A DNA stretch of 64,000 bases from NCBI RefSeq assembly GCF_000682675.1, contig NZ_AWFA01000002.1:1-64000 (forward strand), given 5' to 3'. Both the position numbers and the translations under genes were made by a program. Under the pieces are notes generated by a model. It was not told where the DNA came from. It searched no databases and saw only the letters and a list, made by a program, of their open reading frames with translations. Position 1 is the first letter of the stretch. Each line of letters opens with the position of its first letter. Below, piece by piece: positions 1-11,516 of this stretch. The stretch comes from Hyphomonas pacifica. Lineage in GTDB: Bacteria; Pseudomonadota; Alphaproteobacteria; Caulobacterales; Hyphomonadaceae.

Positions 1-1
1 C

Positions 2-487
2 GGGCCTGGCCGCATCCACCACTGCATGCGTACCATCGGTGCGGCAGAGGTCGCGCTGGAGAAAATGGCCAAACGCCTGCTCACCCGTCAGGCCTTTGGC
101 AAGCGCGTCGCAGACCATTCCATCTGGGAACAGCGTATCGGTGAGGCGCGTGTCGAGATCGAAATGTGCCGCCTGCTGACGCTGAAAGCGGCCTATATGA
201 TGGACACGGTGGGTAACAAGATCGCCAAAAATGAGATCGCCATGATCAAGGTCGCCGCCCCTCGCATGGCCCTGAAGATCATTGATGACGCCATTCAGGC
301 GCATGGCGGCGGCGGCGTGACCAGTGATTTCGGCCTGGCGGAAAGTTATGCCAAGATTCGTACCCTGCGCCTGGCCGATGGTCCGGATGAGGTGCATTTG
401 CGGGCGATTGCGCGCAACGAATTCCGCAAATACCGCGACACGAGCTATCCAACCCACAAACCGGAAACCGGCATTCAGTGGGACTGA
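2..487 (+). CDS. Acyl-CoA dehydrogenase, C-terminal part (cut by window start)
   Basis: The reading frame is open from base 2, so the gene begins outside the window and only about 161 C-terminal residues are visible. It opens with the segment [11 protein letters not shown], followed by the helical C-terminal domain with QAFGKRV and IQAHGGGGV, which is the usual C-terminal half of the flavin-dependent acyl-CoA dehydrogenase family. The end, [17 protein letters not shown], resembles the ACAD10/11-type subgroup, where the segment after LADGPDEVH closes the protein. It would oxidise an acyl-CoA to the 2-enoyl-CoA; the substrate cannot be told. The next gene is on the opposite strand, so this is the end of its transcription unit. 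Confidence 0.9.
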   Translation, partial: GPGRIHHCMRTIGAAEVALEKMAKRLLTRQAFGKRVADHSIWEQRIGEARVEIEMCRLLTLKAAYMMDTVGNKIAKNEIAMIKVAAPRMALKIIDDAIQAHGGGGVTSDFGLAESYAKIRTLRLADGPDEVHLRAIARNEFRKYRDTSYPTHKPETGIQWD

Positions 488-588
488 TCCGTACCGGAAT
501 TACTCAACAGGTTCAGGGCTGATGCCACGGCTTAGCTTTCGGGTCTGAAATCATCTGCCGTCTTCCCTCTTTGCAGGGAGGGCGGCTT

Positions 589-1482
589 TTAGAATGGCAC
601 ATTCGGGTCGTCTTCGCCTGCATCGCCAATTGTCAGACCGGCAAAGTCGAACACGCGCGCATCGTGCAGGTGGCTCGGTCGTACCGTCGCCAGCGCGTGG
701 GCCATCACCTGGCGCACGCCCGGCTTCTTGCGTTCCCACTCGTCCAGCATTTGCTTCATCGCCACGCGCTGCAGCCCGTCCTGACTGCCGCACAGATTGC
801 ACGGGATGATCGGGAATTCCATCGCTTCGGCAAACTTGGCGAGGTCGTCCTCCGCTGCGGTGATCAGCGGCCGCAGCACAAAGCAGTCGCCCTCATCATT
901 CAGCAATTTTGGCGGCATCGCGGCGAGCCGTCCGCCGTGCACGAAATTCATCATGAAGGTTTCCAGAGCGTCGTCGCGGTGATGGCCCAGCACGATGGCG
1001 TCACAGCCTTCTTCCCGCGCGATGCGGTAGAGAATGCCCCGGCGCAGGCGCGAACACATCGCGCAGAAAGTGCGCCCCTCCGGCACTTTCTCGGTGACGA
1101 TGGAATAGGTGTCCTGCGTCTCGATCCGATACTTGACGCCCACCTTGTCCAGCCACTCCGGCAGCACATGTTTCGGAAAGCCCGGCTGGCCCTGATCTAG
1201 ATTGCAGGCGATCAGGTCCACCGGCAGCGCGCCCTGCCATTGCAGGTCCAGCAGAACGGCCAGCAGGCCATAAGAGTCCTTGCCGCCTGACAGGCAGACC
1301 AGCCATTTCGGGCGCTTTGCCTCACCGGCATCCACCGCGCGTCGGTCGACCATCTTGTAGTCGTCGATCGCCTTCAGCGCACCGCGCACCAGCCGCTTGC
1401 GCAGCTTCTTGAAGCTGACGCCGCTTGGCGCATCTGCAAACAGGGGCGGCGCCGTGGAGAAGGAGGATGCATCATCTGCCAT
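589..1482 (-). CDS. ttcA: tRNA 2-thiocytidine(32) synthetase TtcA
   Basis: A 297-residue PP-loop ATPase that thiolates cytidine 32 of some tRNAs. The adenylating PP-loop SGGKDS lies at residues 65-70. Cysteines 140 and 143 (FCAMCSR) form the CxxC motif, and Cys228/Cys231 (CNLCGSQ) supply the further conserved cysteine; in the family these bind an iron-sulfur cluster that carries the sulfur. [13 protein letters not shown] at about 167-179 is the typical second family signature. The length fits TtcA. The start chosen is the first ATG, with a weak purine stretch upstream. The gene stands alone on the minus strand, convergent with the acyl-CoA dehydrogenase end. Confidence 0.95.
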   Translation of the reverse strand: MADDASSFSTAPPLFADAPSGVSFKKLRKRLVRGALKAIDDYKMVDRRAVDAGEAKRPKWLVCLSGGKDSYGLLAVLLDLQWQGALPVDLIACNLDQGQPGFPKHVLPEWLDKVGVKYRIETQDTYSIVTEKVPEGRTFCAMCSRLRRGILYRIAREEGCDAIVLGHHRDDALETFMMNFVHGGRLAAMPPKLLNDEGDCFVLRPLITAAEDDLAKFAEAMEFPIIPCNLCGSQDGLQRVAMKQMLDEWERKKPGVRQVMAHALATVRPSHLHDARVFDFAGLTIGDAGEDDPNVPF

Positions 1483-1544
1483 GCTCGCCCTATCTCACGA
1501 GATGCCAAAAACAGGAAGACCCCGGCGCAGAAACCGCCTCCGCG

Positions 1545-2006
1545 TCATTTCCCCATGCCGACTTCCCGCTCATAGCGATAGGTCAGTTCCACGATGACCA
1601 CTGTCAGGGCATGGCCGGCGAAGCCTACGGTCCACCAGATAGTTGGCCACAGCATCACATAATGGTCACCGCCTATGCCCAGGCTGATGCCGGCGAACAG
1701 CAGCATGCCGAACAGATAGCTGCCCAGGTGGATGAAGAAGGCTAGCCGCATACCTGCGGTCACCTTGGCCTGCTTTTGGCGCACCAGCGCTTCGGCCTCG
1801 GTCTTTGCGTCGAGTGTCAGTGCCATGACGTCGACATTGAACGCCGCCGCCAGCGCCTTCAGGGATTCGCCGGATGCCTTGTCGCCGCGTTCGATGCGCT
1901 GCACCGTTCTCAGGCCAATCCCGGCGAGGTCCGCAAGGTGTTCCTGCGACCAATGGCGCTCTTCTCTCCAGCGTTTGATCTTGTTGGTGTCGGCCTGAAA
2001 TTGCAT
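1545..2006 (-). CDS. XRE-type HTH protein with C-terminal two-helix membrane domain
   Basis: About 153 residues from the ATG at 2006, which has a GGAGA-like site upstream; a longer frame reaches 2123 but its extra 39 residues look non-coding. Residues about 8-58 are a Cro/CI-type helix-turn-helix (WSQEHLADLAGIGLRTVQRIERG). The C-terminal half holds two hydrophobic segments separated by a short loop, like the 2TM domain (PF13239). The protein would therefore be a membrane-anchored DNA-binding regulator. It lies just upstream of ttcA on the same strand, 60 bases away, but shares no obvious function with it. Its targets are unknown. Confidence 0.85.
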   Translation of the reverse strand: MQFQADTNKIKRWREERHWSQEHLADLAGIGLRTVQRIERGDKASGESLKALAAAFNVDVMALTLDAKTEAEALVRQKQAKVTAGMRLAFFIHLGSYLFGMLLFAGISLGIGGDHYVMLWPTIWWTVGFAGHALTVVIVELTYRYEREVGMGK

Positions 2007-2167
2007 CTGTCTTGTCTCCAGCGCAGGGTGAAACTTACCCCATCCAGACAGCGGAAAAAGCCCTGACGGGCCACGCCATGTATGCGTCACGTGCCCGCCA
2101 GCACCACGCCACGAGCCTGCCAATTGCCGGAAATATCACGAAAATCGCGTTTCCAGGAGTCGGCAGC

Positions 2168-2590
2168 CTAACCAAAGAACGGGATGCGGAACCAGCGCTT
2201 GATTTTCCACCAGCGGCGCAGCCGGGGATTGTTCGGGCCGTCATGGGTGCCGCGCGGGATCAGGATGTCATTCATGCGTGGCTGATAGTTGCGGATCAGA
2301 TCCTCTTCGACGCGCGCCCGGTCTCCCGGTTTCTTGATGACCAGCACGTGCCGCTCTGTCGCGCCGCGCTTCCACCAGGCTTCCCACCAGCGCTCATGGC
2401 CGATCAGCCGCGATTTGAAGTTCGTCGCCTTGCCGATATAGAGCGGGAACAGGAAGAACACGAAACGGCGCCGCACGAACACATAGATGCCGCCGCCATC
2501 GGGCAGGCCGTTCTTTGTCAGCGTGATCTTGAATCGGTACGGCCGCCCGGATTCCCCCCACCAGGTATGCCAGCCAAAAAGAATCCACAT
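2168..2590 (-). CDS. GIY-YIG domain protein
   Basis: A 140-residue protein with GIYVF at 34-38, YIGK at 51-54, Arg61, a Glu pair at 95-96 and Asn101 in RNYQP, which together match the order of the GIY-YIG nuclease core. It carries nothing else recognisable, so it is a stand-alone domain of the URI/YhbQ-like kind. It is rich in tryptophan and arginine, with WKIKRW near the C-terminus, which would suit nucleic acid binding. Whether it still cuts DNA cannot be judged from sequence. It sits alone between the HTH-2TM gene and rnhB, all on the minus strand. Confidence 0.8.
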   Translation of the reverse strand: MWILFGWHTWWGESGRPYRFKITLTKNGLPDGGGIYVFVRRRFVFFLFPLYIGKATNFKSRLIGHERWWEAWWKRGATERHVLVIKKPGDRARVEEDLIRNYQPRMNDILIPRGTHDGPNNPRLRRWWKIKRWFRIPFFG

Positions 2591-2722
2591 CGCGTGTCCC
2601 TCCAGATATGCGGGAAGCTCTACCGCCTTGGTTAATCAGGGGTTAAAATGTGGCTGTTTCCGGGCCTTGCTTGGGTCAATTCCTTACAAGTTTGCCCAAT
2701 TTGTTAAACCGGCAGGGGGGAC

Positions 2723-3307
2723 TCAGGCGTTTTGCAGGGCACGTTTGACCGGCGCAAAGCTCATCCGGTGATGCGGGCAGGGGCCGTGCAGGGTCAGCGC
2801 TGCGGCATGGGCAGCCGTTCCATAGCCCTTGTGTCCGGCAAAGCCATAGGCCGGGAAGGCGGTGTCCATCTCGCGCATCAGCGCGTCCCGCGTCGTCTTC
2901 GCCAGGATCGAGGCTGCAGAGATTGCGGGCTCCGTGAGATCGCCCTTCACAATGGCCGTCGCCGGGCAGGGCAGGCCTTTTGGCAGGGCATTGCCATCAA
3001 TCAGGATCTCTTCCGGCGTCAGGCCAAGGCCCTCAATCGCGCGGACCATCGCCAGGAAAGTCGCCTCGCGAATGTTCAGCCGGTCGATCTCCTCCGGGCT
3101 GGCATGCGCAACACACCAGGCCGCCGCCCGCTCGCGGATGATCGGGGCCAGCGCTTCTCGGCGTTTCTCGGTCAGCTTCTTCGAATCGGTCAGGCCTTGG
3201 ATCGGTCGTGCCGGGTCCAGGATCACCGCGCCCGCCGTCACCGGTCCGGCCCAGGGGCCCCGGCCCGCCTCATCGACGCCCGCCACAAGAAGAAGACTGC
3301 CACTCAT
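2723..3307 (-). CDS. rnhB: Ribonuclease HII
   Basis: A 194-residue enzyme that removes RNA, especially single ribonucleotides, from RNA-DNA hybrids. [16 protein letters not shown] at the N-terminus carries the first Asp-Glu pair; ILIDGNAL supplies the next acidic residue and [13 protein letters not shown] the last, so the active site is complete. DSKKL is also present. I chose the ATG at 3307 because it places the first motif near the N-terminus as in the family and has a weak GGCGAG upstream. The frame also has an ATG at 3370, which would overlap by two bases the start of the divergent oxidoreductase at 3369. Confidence 0.95.
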   Translation of the reverse strand: MSGSLLLVAGVDEAGRGPWAGPVTAGAVILDPARPIQGLTDSKKLTEKRREALAPIIRERAAAWCVAHASPEEIDRLNIREATFLAMVRAIEGLGLTPEEILIDGNALPKGLPCPATAIVKGDLTEPAISAASILAKTTRDALMREMDTAFPAYGFAGHKGYGTAAHAAALTLHGPCPHHRMSFAPVKRALQNA

Positions 3308-3368
3308 CTCGCCACAGAAACGCGAGTCGCTCTTGCGCTCCAGCGCGCTCCGCGCTTCAACTGCAGGC

Positions 3369-4340
3369 ATGACACATCCATATCGCATCCAGATGCATGA
3401 GACCGGTGGGCCGGAAGTCCTGAAGGTTGAAGAGTTTGAGCCCCGCAAGCCCGGCGCTGGCGAAGTCCTTGTCCGCCAGAGCGCCTCCGGCCTTAATTTC
3501 ATCGACACCTATCACCGCACGGGTCTCTACCCCGTGCGCCTGCCCTTCACGCCGGGCCAGGAAGGCGCGGGCATTGTGCAGGAAGTGGGTGAGGGCGTCA
3601 CCCGCCTGAAGCCTGGCGATGCGGTCGCCTATCTCGGCGCGGGCACCTATGCCAGCCACTTCACCGGCCCGGCAGACCGTATGCTGGCCCTGCCGGCGGA
3701 AGTGCCCCCGCAAGAGGCTGCTGCCGTTCTGCTGAAGGGGCTGACGGCCTGGGCCCTGCTGTTTGAGGTGCGCGCGATTCAGGCGGGCGAGACGGCGCTG
3801 GTCTGGGCTCCGGTCGGCGGCGTTGGCAGCCTGCTGGTGCCATGGGCGGCCAGCCTCGGCGCGCGTGTCATCGCCGTCACCTCGACCGATGAAAAGGCCG
3901 AAAAGGCCAGGGCGCTCGGCGCGTCAGACGTGATTGTCGGCTATGAAGGCGTTGCGCGCAAAGTGCGTGATCTGACGGATGGGCGCGGCGTGGATGTCGC
4001 CTATGACAGTGTCGGCAAGATCAGCGCGGAAGAAAGTCTGTCCAGCCTGCGCACGGCGGGCTGGTTCGTCACCTATGGTAATGCTTCGGGGCCGGTAGAC
4101 CCGATCCCGCCGGGGCGGCTCGCACAAGGCGGGTCGCTCGTCATGACGCGACCGACTTTGTTCAGCTTCATTCAGACCCCGGAAAGCCTCGCCCGCGGCG
4201 CTAGCCTGCTCTTCAGTGCCCTGAAGGCCGGAACCCTGAAAGCCGACATCGGCCAACGCTTCCCCCTCACAGACGCCGCCAAGGCCCACGAAGCCATAGA
4301 AAGCGGCACAACGACAGGCGCAACGGTATTAATTCCGTAG
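3369..4340 (+). CDS. qor: NADPH:quinone oxidoreductase (zeta-crystallin/Qor type)
   Basis: A 323-residue medium-chain dehydrogenase/reductase without zinc ligands. [16 protein letters not shown] is the Qor family signature, GQEGAGIV follows, and [15 protein letters not shown] is the nucleotide-binding turn (an AAGGVG-type loop). DVAYDSVGK and YGNASG are the later conserved stretches. Such enzymes reduce quinones or other electrophilic carbonyls with NADPH. The start at 3369 fits the family length. The promoter must lie within the coding region of the divergent rnhB, since the two genes nearly touch. Confidence 0.9.
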   Translation: MTHPYRIQMHETGGPEVLKVEEFEPRKPGAGEVLVRQSASGLNFIDTYHRTGLYPVRLPFTPGQEGAGIVQEVGEGVTRLKPGDAVAYLGAGTYASHFTGPADRMLALPAEVPPQEAAAVLLKGLTAWALLFEVRAIQAGETALVWAPVGGVGSLLVPWAASLGARVIAVTSTDEKAEKARALGASDVIVGYEGVARKVRDLTDGRGVDVAYDSVGKISAEESLSSLRTAGWFVTYGNASGPVDPIPPGRLAQGGSLVMTRPTLFSFIQTPESLARGASLLFSALKAGTLKADIGQRFPLTDAAKAHEAIESGTTTGATVLIP

Positions 4341-4346
4341 GGTGGG

Positions 4347-5138
4347 TCACGACTCGACCATAACCCTTCTATCCACGCTCACCTTCACCACAACGCCATC
4401 ACGCCTCCCGCCGTTGAGCATGCGGCGGGTGAGGCGTTCATAATGAGCGATGAAATTCCGTAGCCAATCCTTACGCGCCTCGGGCAGGTCGACGAGCGCT
4501 ATGCCCTGATTTTGCGCTTCCTGCTCGGTGCGCCAGCGCAGCACGCAGTCAAAGCCCGGCGCGTCGAGATGGCAGAAAGCGTCTGCCATGTCCCATAGTG
4601 CGGCATAGGGCCCGGCGAGCTGTTCCTCCTGCCAGCGCCGCCAGGCGAGCGCGCCCGGCGTTGCCTCCACGGCGTTCAGCGGCGGGGTTTCCAGAGAGGC
4701 AAAATCCGCCAGCACGCCCATCATCCAGCCTTCAACGAGGATCGCATCCGGCCGCGCGGGCAGGGCGCGCCACTCTTCTGTGGGCAGACGGTCGTCCCGT
4801 CGCTTGTCGAACACCGGCACAGGCACGCCTTCACTGCCATGCCGCAGGGCGTCCAGCGTTTGCCCCAGCAGCGCCACATCATGCGTGCCGGGCGGGCCGC
4901 GAGTTCCACTGAGAGGGTGCACGCTTTCCGACAATTGCGCGCGCTCGGCGCGGGTCAGATAGAAATCATCCAGGCTCATGCCGGCAATTCGGTGCGGTGC
5001 GCTTTCGATCACGCGCTTCAGCGCCGTGGACTTGCCGATGCCCTGCGCGCCCGACACAAACAGGATCGGCACCGCGCCGCCCGCCTGTGCGATGGCGCGC
5101 GCCACAAAGGCGCTCAAATGGTCTGCCATAGTCCGCAT
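4347..5138 (-). CDS. Glycerate 3-kinase-like P-loop kinase
   Basis: A 263-residue P-loop kinase of the phosphoribulokinase/uridine-kinase superfamily. The Walker A loop GAQGIGKST is at 30-38, SLDDFYLT at about 55-62, and RGPPGTHD at 80-87; this set is typical of the plant-type D-glycerate 3-kinase/Tda10/YggC group. FDKRRDDR and ILVEGWMMG follow in the expected order. It probably phosphorylates D-glycerate to 3-phosphoglycerate, but the close relatives include kinases of unknown substrate. The start at 5138 has AAAGG upstream; an ATG three codons later is possible. It ends 6 bases past the stop of the convergent qor. Confidence 0.8.
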   Translation of the reverse strand: MRTMADHLSAFVARAIAQAGGAVPILFVSGAQGIGKSTALKRVIESAPHRIAGMSLDDFYLTRAERAQLSESVHPLSGTRGPPGTHDVALLGQTLDALRHGSEGVPVPVFDKRRDDRLPTEEWRALPARPDAILVEGWMMGVLADFASLETPPLNAVEATPGALAWRRWQEEQLAGPYAALWDMADAFCHLDAPGFDCVLRWRTEQEAQNQGIALVDLPEARKDWLRNFIAHYERLTRRMLNGGRRDGVVVKVSVDRRVMVES

Positions 5139-5230
5139 TTGGGGCCTTTCAGCGGCTGCCGGGGAAAGGGCTCTCCGGCGAAGATCATAAACTTATCCTA
5201 CCCCGCGCAAGTTGAGTCTATGCTTACCCC

Positions 5231-5953
5231 ATGTTCGAGATGCACCCCGTAACGCGCCGATGGCTGGAGAAAGCCTGGCCCTTTGTGGCCGGGCTGCTCG
5301 TACAGCTGCGCGAGCGTCTGGGGGATGGCAGCGACCTCGTTCCGTATGCGGTCTACTATGGCGCACGGCGAAAGCTGCGCATTCTGGAATCTCTGGTGCG
5401 GCGCATGATCTATCTGCGCGCCATGGAGATTGAGGTGACATGGAGCCCACCCAAGCCTTCCGCCGGGCAGGCCGCGCGCCGCCCTCATGCTGCGCCGGTC
5501 CAGACATCGGCCACGCCGAAAGGGCCCGGCCAATTGGCGGTGGCGGATACGTGGCCGCTCTATATACCTGGTCAGCGCAGCTCGATTGATTATAGCGCCA
5601 GACCGTCCATCTGGGTGTTCGGCACGCCCCGCGCGCCAGAGCCCGAAGCCCCGCAGATGCCGGAGGAGATGGAGGCAGGTGGCCTGATCCGCCGGCTCGC
5701 CCGGCTGGAAGCCTCCTGCGAAGACCCGGAAAAGGCCGCACGCCGCATGGCCTTGTGGCAAGCGCGACGTCTTCAGGTGATACGGCAAAAGCCATGCCGC
5801 ACGCATCCGCTGCGCGTTGGGCGACCGCCCGGTTATTGCCGGCGGCTAAGGCGGAAAGACCCGCTACAGGGAAAACTCTATGATGCCTGGTGTTTCTGCC
5901 ATTGGGCGGATCTGGACGCCTATAAGCCGCCGCCCCGGCCTGCCAGTGGCTAG
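5231..5953 (+). CDS. Conserved hypothetical protein with C-terminal GRPPGY segment
   Basis: A 240-residue protein of unknown function. The N-terminal 70 residues are basic and partly hydrophobic (WPFVAGLLVQLRERLG); the middle is proline-rich and probably disordered. Residues about 150-210 contain LARLEA, ALWQARR and HPLRVGRPPGYCRR, a pattern I associate with hypothetical proteins of Caulobacter relatives, which supports it being real against the longer antisense frame at 5193-6131. No catalytic motif is visible. There is no clear Shine-Dalgarno site before the ATG at 5231; an ATG at 5243 is an alternative. Confidence 0.7.
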   Translation: MFEMHPVTRRWLEKAWPFVAGLLVQLRERLGDGSDLVPYAVYYGARRKLRILESLVRRMIYLRAMEIEVTWSPPKPSAGQAARRPHAAPVQTSATPKGPGQLAVADTWPLYIPGQRSSIDYSARPSIWVFGTPRAPEPEAPQMPEEMEAGGLIRRLARLEASCEDPEKAARRMALWQARRLQVIRQKPCRTHPLRVGRPPGYCRRLRRKDPLQGKLYDAWCFCHWADLDAYKPPPRPASG

Positions 5954-5981
5954 TGACGCGTCGTCCTGTTTTGCGAAAATG

Positions 5982-6027
5982 AAAAACCGCCCACCCCGCC
6001 TTTTCTGATGGAGCGCGGGGCGGGCGG
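5982..6027 (-). terminator. Rho-independent terminator of the M23 lipoprotein gene
   Basis: The arms at 5987-5998 and 6016-6027 pair as 6 plus 5 G-C-rich base pairs around one mismatch, with a 17-base loop. Read on the minus strand the stem is followed by five T (5986-5982) and a further T-rich stretch. It lies about 160 bases past the stop of the M23 gene and just after the convergent gene ending at 5953. Confidence 0.7.
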
Positions 6028-6189
6028 CGTTGGGCGGGCAAAAGCGGGAAATGTGCGCCGCCCTTCAGGCCTCTGTTTTCTTCCCTGTCGAGGTGCAGAA
6101 TGCCCTCAGCCCGTGAAGACTGCGTGAGCAAAATCGGTCAGTTTTGAAGGGGCCGGTTCAGCCGGGGCTAACCATGCTGGCGCGGGCCG

Positions 6190-7083
6190 TCAGTCCGTCA
6201 CCGGCAGGTCCAGAAGCAGGGCCGGGTCAATATAGAAATCCCCGTCGCGGCTTTTGCTTTCGGGGTTTCGCCACTTCACCGCCCAGTGAAGGTGCGGCCC
6301 GGTCGTACGGCCGGTATTGCCGGTCTTGGCCAGCAGGTCTCCGCGTTGAACCGTGTCGCCGGGTGTCACGTCCACTTCGGACAAATGCATGAAAACCGAG
6401 ACCAGCCCGTGGCCATGGTCCAGAAAAACGGTGCCACCTTCATAATAAAGGTCCGGATCGGCCAGGGTCACGGTGCCCGCCGCAGGCGCCACAACCTCCG
6501 TGCCCACCGGGGCGGCCATGTCATAACCGCGATGGACCGAGACCTTCTCGCAGGCCTCGCCGGTCACTTTGGAGACGCCGGTATATTTCCGCGTCGGGCC
6601 GAACGGCGATGAGGTCGGGGCAGCCGACGGCTTGATGAATCCGGTGACCGCGCCAGGGCCGGGATTGAAGCGGGCAAAGGCATCCTGCTTCTTCACCCAG
6701 CTGCGACCGGCATGGGCCTTCTGCTCTTCAGAGCGGGCATCCACCTTGTCACAGTCAAAGCCGTCGATCTCGCGATAGTCATCATTGCGCTCGGCAATCT
6801 TGAGGTCGCCATAAGCGCCGCTCTCATGCGACCAGCCGATTACGCTCGGAGCAACGGTCGACAGGCCGAACTGGGCCGTGCCGCTCTCATCTGTGGTGAG
6901 CTTTATGCCGGCCACCGTGAACACGGTCTCGGCGGGGCCTTGGCAGATGACCAGCCCGCCCTGGGTCAGCACGCCCCCACACTCGACGGCGGACAGCTGG
7001 GTGGCCTTATGCTTGACCGGGGATTCTGCCGTGGCGCAGGCTGCGCCCATGGCCGCCAGCGCAAGCAGAAGGACGCGGCGCAT
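6190..7083 (-). CDS. M23 family metallopeptidase, lipoprotein
   Basis: A 297-residue putative cell-wall endopeptidase of the LytM/M23 fold. The start at 7083 has a perfect GGAGG 5 bases upstream. It begins with a lipoprotein signal ending in GAAC (Cys16), so it should be attached to an envelope membrane. The peptidase domain occupies the C-terminal third: HRGYDMAAPVGTEV provides the first zinc ligands, HGHGLVSVFMHL the middle, and TGPHLHWAV the last His-x-His. The ligands look complete, so it is probably active or at least zinc-binding. Its ATG overlaps the stop of the upstream DUF2093 gene (TGATG), which suggests coupled translation. Confidence 0.92.
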   Translation of the reverse strand: MRRVLLLALAAMGAACATAESPVKHKATQLSAVECGGVLTQGGLVICQGPAETVFTVAGIKLTTDESGTAQFGLSTVAPSVIGWSHESGAYGDLKIAERNDDYREIDGFDCDKVDARSEEQKAHAGRSWVKKQDAFARFNPGPGAVTGFIKPSAAPTSSPFGPTRKYTGVSKVTGEACEKVSVHRGYDMAAPVGTEVVAPAAGTVTLADPDLYYEGGTVFLDHGHGLVSVFMHLSEVDVTPGDTVQRGDLLAKTGNTGRTTGPHLHWAVKWRNPESKSRDGDFYIDPALLLDLPVTD

Positions 7084-7295
7084 CAATCCTCCGCCTTTAT
7101 CATGCGGGAATTTGCCGCTTCCGCATCCCAATAGGCTTCTTGAAGGTCCACGCTCCAATAGCGCAGCGCGCGGATCGGAATTTTCCGGCCGGTCACCGCG
7201 CAGACAACATAATCGCCCGGCGTGATAACTTCGACGTCGGCATCGAGATAGCGAAGGCGCGCTTCGCCGCTTGGGGAAGAGGAACGTGTCAGCAT
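7083..7295 (-). CDS. DUF2093 family small protein
   Basis: A 70-residue protein with ARLRYLDADVEVITPGDYV, CAVTGRKIPI and ALRYWSVDLQEAYW, which match the alphaproteobacterial DUF2093 family over its whole length. Function is unknown. It is the first gene of a two-gene unit with the M23 lipoprotein, with the stop and start overlapping by one base, and is divergent from recA; the 156 bases between the two starts hold both promoters. Confidence 0.88.
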   Translation of the reverse strand: MLTRSSSPSGEARLRYLDADVEVITPGDYVVCAVTGRKIPIRALRYWSVDLQEAYWDAEAANSRMIKAED

Positions 7296-7347
7296 GTCTT
7301 CATCATGCCTGATCGTTTGGGCAATGAAAAGATGCCGCGAACATAAA

Positions 7348-7381
7348 GTTTCTGCTTTGTTCTGCGGAACAAATATGGTAC
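7348..7381 (+). promoter_or_regulatory. Candidate LexA (SOS) boxes upstream of recA
   Basis: Alphaproteobacterial LexA binds GTTC-N7-GTTC. At 7348-7362 there is GTTT-N7-GTTC and at 7367-7381 GAAC-N7-GTAC, each one base from the consensus or its complement. Between and overlapping them, TTTGTTC-TGCG-GAACAAA (7357-7374) is a perfect 7-bp inverted repeat. The region lies 70-104 bases before the recA start, where an SOS operator would be expected. Confidence 0.55.
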
Positions 7382-7451
7382 ATGTGAGTCAAGACTGGCA
7401 ATCGGGGGCTTTGCCAAATCAGCCCTCATGGTAGACCTAAGGAGACGACTC

Positions 7452-8543
7452 ATGGCCAAAGCGGCGCTACAACTCGTGGACAAGGATTCAGGCGTGGATA
7501 AGCAGAAAGCTCTCGAGACAGCGCTGGGCAACATCGAACGTTCTTTCGGTAAAGGCTCGGTCATGCGCCTTGGCGACAAGAAAGTGATGGATGTTGAGGC
7601 CGTCTCAACCGGATCACTGGGACTGGATATTGCCCTCGGCATTGGCGGCCTGCCCAAGGGTCGGATCATTGAAATCTACGGTCCGGAAAGCTCCGGCAAG
7701 ACAACGCTCTCGCTGCACAGCGTGGCAGAGGCCCAGAAGAATGGTGGTGTGTGCGCGTTTATTGATGCAGAGCACGCGCTGGACCCGGTCTATGCTGGCA
7801 AGCTGGGCGTTGATCTGGACGATCTCCTCGTGTCGCAGCCCGATACGGGCGAGCAGGCGCTGGAGATTGCTGACACGCTTGTGCGTTCCGGCGCGGTGGA
7901 CCTTCTGGTCATCGACTCCGTGGCGGCGCTGACTCCGCGGGCGGAGCTTGAAGGCGAGATGGGGGATTCCCTGCCGGGCCTGCAGGCACGTCTGATGAGC
8001 CAGGCTCTGCGCAAGCTGACCGGCTCGATCTCCAAGTCCAAATGTATGGTGATCTTCATCAACCAGATCCGGATGAAGATTGGCGTCATGTTCGGCAGCC
8101 CGGAGACCACAACCGGTGGTAACGCTTTGAAATTCTACGCGTCTGTACGTCTGGATATCCGCCGTATCGGCGCGATCAAGGATCGCGATGAAGTGATCGG
8201 TAACCAGACGCGCGTGAAAGTGGTCAAGAACAAGGTTGCCCCGCCTTTCCGGCAGGTCGAGTTCGATATCCTCTATGGTGAGGGCATTTCCAAGACAGGC
8301 GAACTGATCGATCTGGGCGTCAAGGCTGATGTCATCGAGAAATCGGGCTCTTGGTACTCTTACAATGGTGAGCGGATCGGCCAGGGCCGTGAGAAGACAC
8401 GCACCTTCCTGAAGGAAAATCCGGCGATTGCCGATGAGATCGAAGATGCCGTGCGCCGGAATGCCGGGCTTCTGGCGGATGAATTGCTGAATGCCGGCAT
8501 GGAATCCGAGGAAGACGATACACCGGACGCCGCGGAAGCCTGA
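7452..8543 (+). CDS. recA: Recombinase RecA
   Basis: A 363-residue recombinase for homologous recombination and LexA autocleavage. Walker [10 protein letters not shown] is at 77-85, Walker B is [10 protein letters not shown], and the L1/L2 region with [26 protein letters not shown] is intact. The C-terminus is acidic ([13 protein letters not shown]) as usual. The start at 7452 has AAGGAGA 7 bases upstream; an in-frame ATG at 7428 has no such site and would add eight unusual residues. SOS-type boxes lie upstream. Confidence 0.98.
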   Translation: MAKAALQLVDKDSGVDKQKALETALGNIERSFGKGSVMRLGDKKVMDVEAVSTGSLGLDIALGIGGLPKGRIIEIYGPESSGKTTLSLHSVAEAQKNGGVCAFIDAEHALDPVYAGKLGVDLDDLLVSQPDTGEQALEIADTLVRSGAVDLLVIDSVAALTPRAELEGEMGDSLPGLQARLMSQALRKLTGSISKSKCMVIFINQIRMKIGVMFGSPETTTGGNALKFYASVRLDIRRIGAIKDRDEVIGNQTRVKVVKNKVAPPFRQVEFDILYGEGISKTGELIDLGVKADVIEKSGSWYSYNGERIGQGREKTRTFLKENPAIADEIEDAVRRNAGLLADELLNAGMESEEDDTPDAAEA

Positions 8544-8561
8544 TCCGGCCCAACCTTTTTT

Positions 8562-8590
8562 ACGCCGGGCGGCATGGGTTTGCCCGGCGT
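8562..8590 (+). terminator. Hairpin just after recA, terminator-like without a U tract
   Basis: ACGCCGGGC at 8562-8570 and GCCCGGCGT at 8582-8590 form a perfect 9-bp G-C-rich stem with an 11-base loop, starting 18 bases past the recA stop. A run of six T precedes rather than follows it, so it is not a standard intrinsic terminator; it may stabilise the recA 3' end. Confidence 0.45.
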
Positions 8591-8617
8591 CATACCCCAC
8601 TCTCTCACCTGCGAACT

Positions 8618-8659
8618 GCCCCTTTGTGGTGCAGCCTCCTTGGCGTGCCGCAAAGGGGC
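8618..8659 (+). repeat. Inverted repeat upstream of alaS
   Basis: GCCCCTTTG at 8618-8626 and CAAAGGGGC at 8651-8659 are perfect complements, separated by 24 bases and followed by CTTTATAT. It could be a terminator for recA or a structured start of the alaS leader, whose start codon lies 78 bases further on. Confidence 0.4.
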
Positions 8660-8737
8660 CTTTATATCGCCATTGTAATATAGGTGCCGGGTGACTCGGT
8701 ATCGGATCACTGGATTGCAAGGATTTGAGAGCTGCAC

Positions 8738-11377
<2,640 letters not shown>

Positions 11378-11516
11378 GGTGCGTCAACTGCGTCGCGATT
11401 GAGCGAAGGAGGTTTATGCGCAGGAAAAAATGAGGCCCGCCCCGGCGGAACGACACGCCCGTGACGGGGCATGCTTTTTCATGCGTGTAGATATTTTTAT
11501 TCAATCGGAGGGTTCG

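Noticed and set aside
5193-6131. 312-codon minus-strand frame over the unknown gene at 5231
   Set aside because: Its protein is Pro/Arg/Ala-rich nonsense, and the plus-strand frame contains family-like segments such as GRPPGYCRR.
8562-8659. A possible T-box or other regulatory RNA before alaS
   Set aside because: The inverted repeats are real, but there is no T-box core sequence, and such elements are not expected in alphaproteobacteria.
7614-8720. Long open frame antisense to recA
   Set aside because: It lies fully over recA, has no ribosome site and reads as a shadow of high-GC codon bias.
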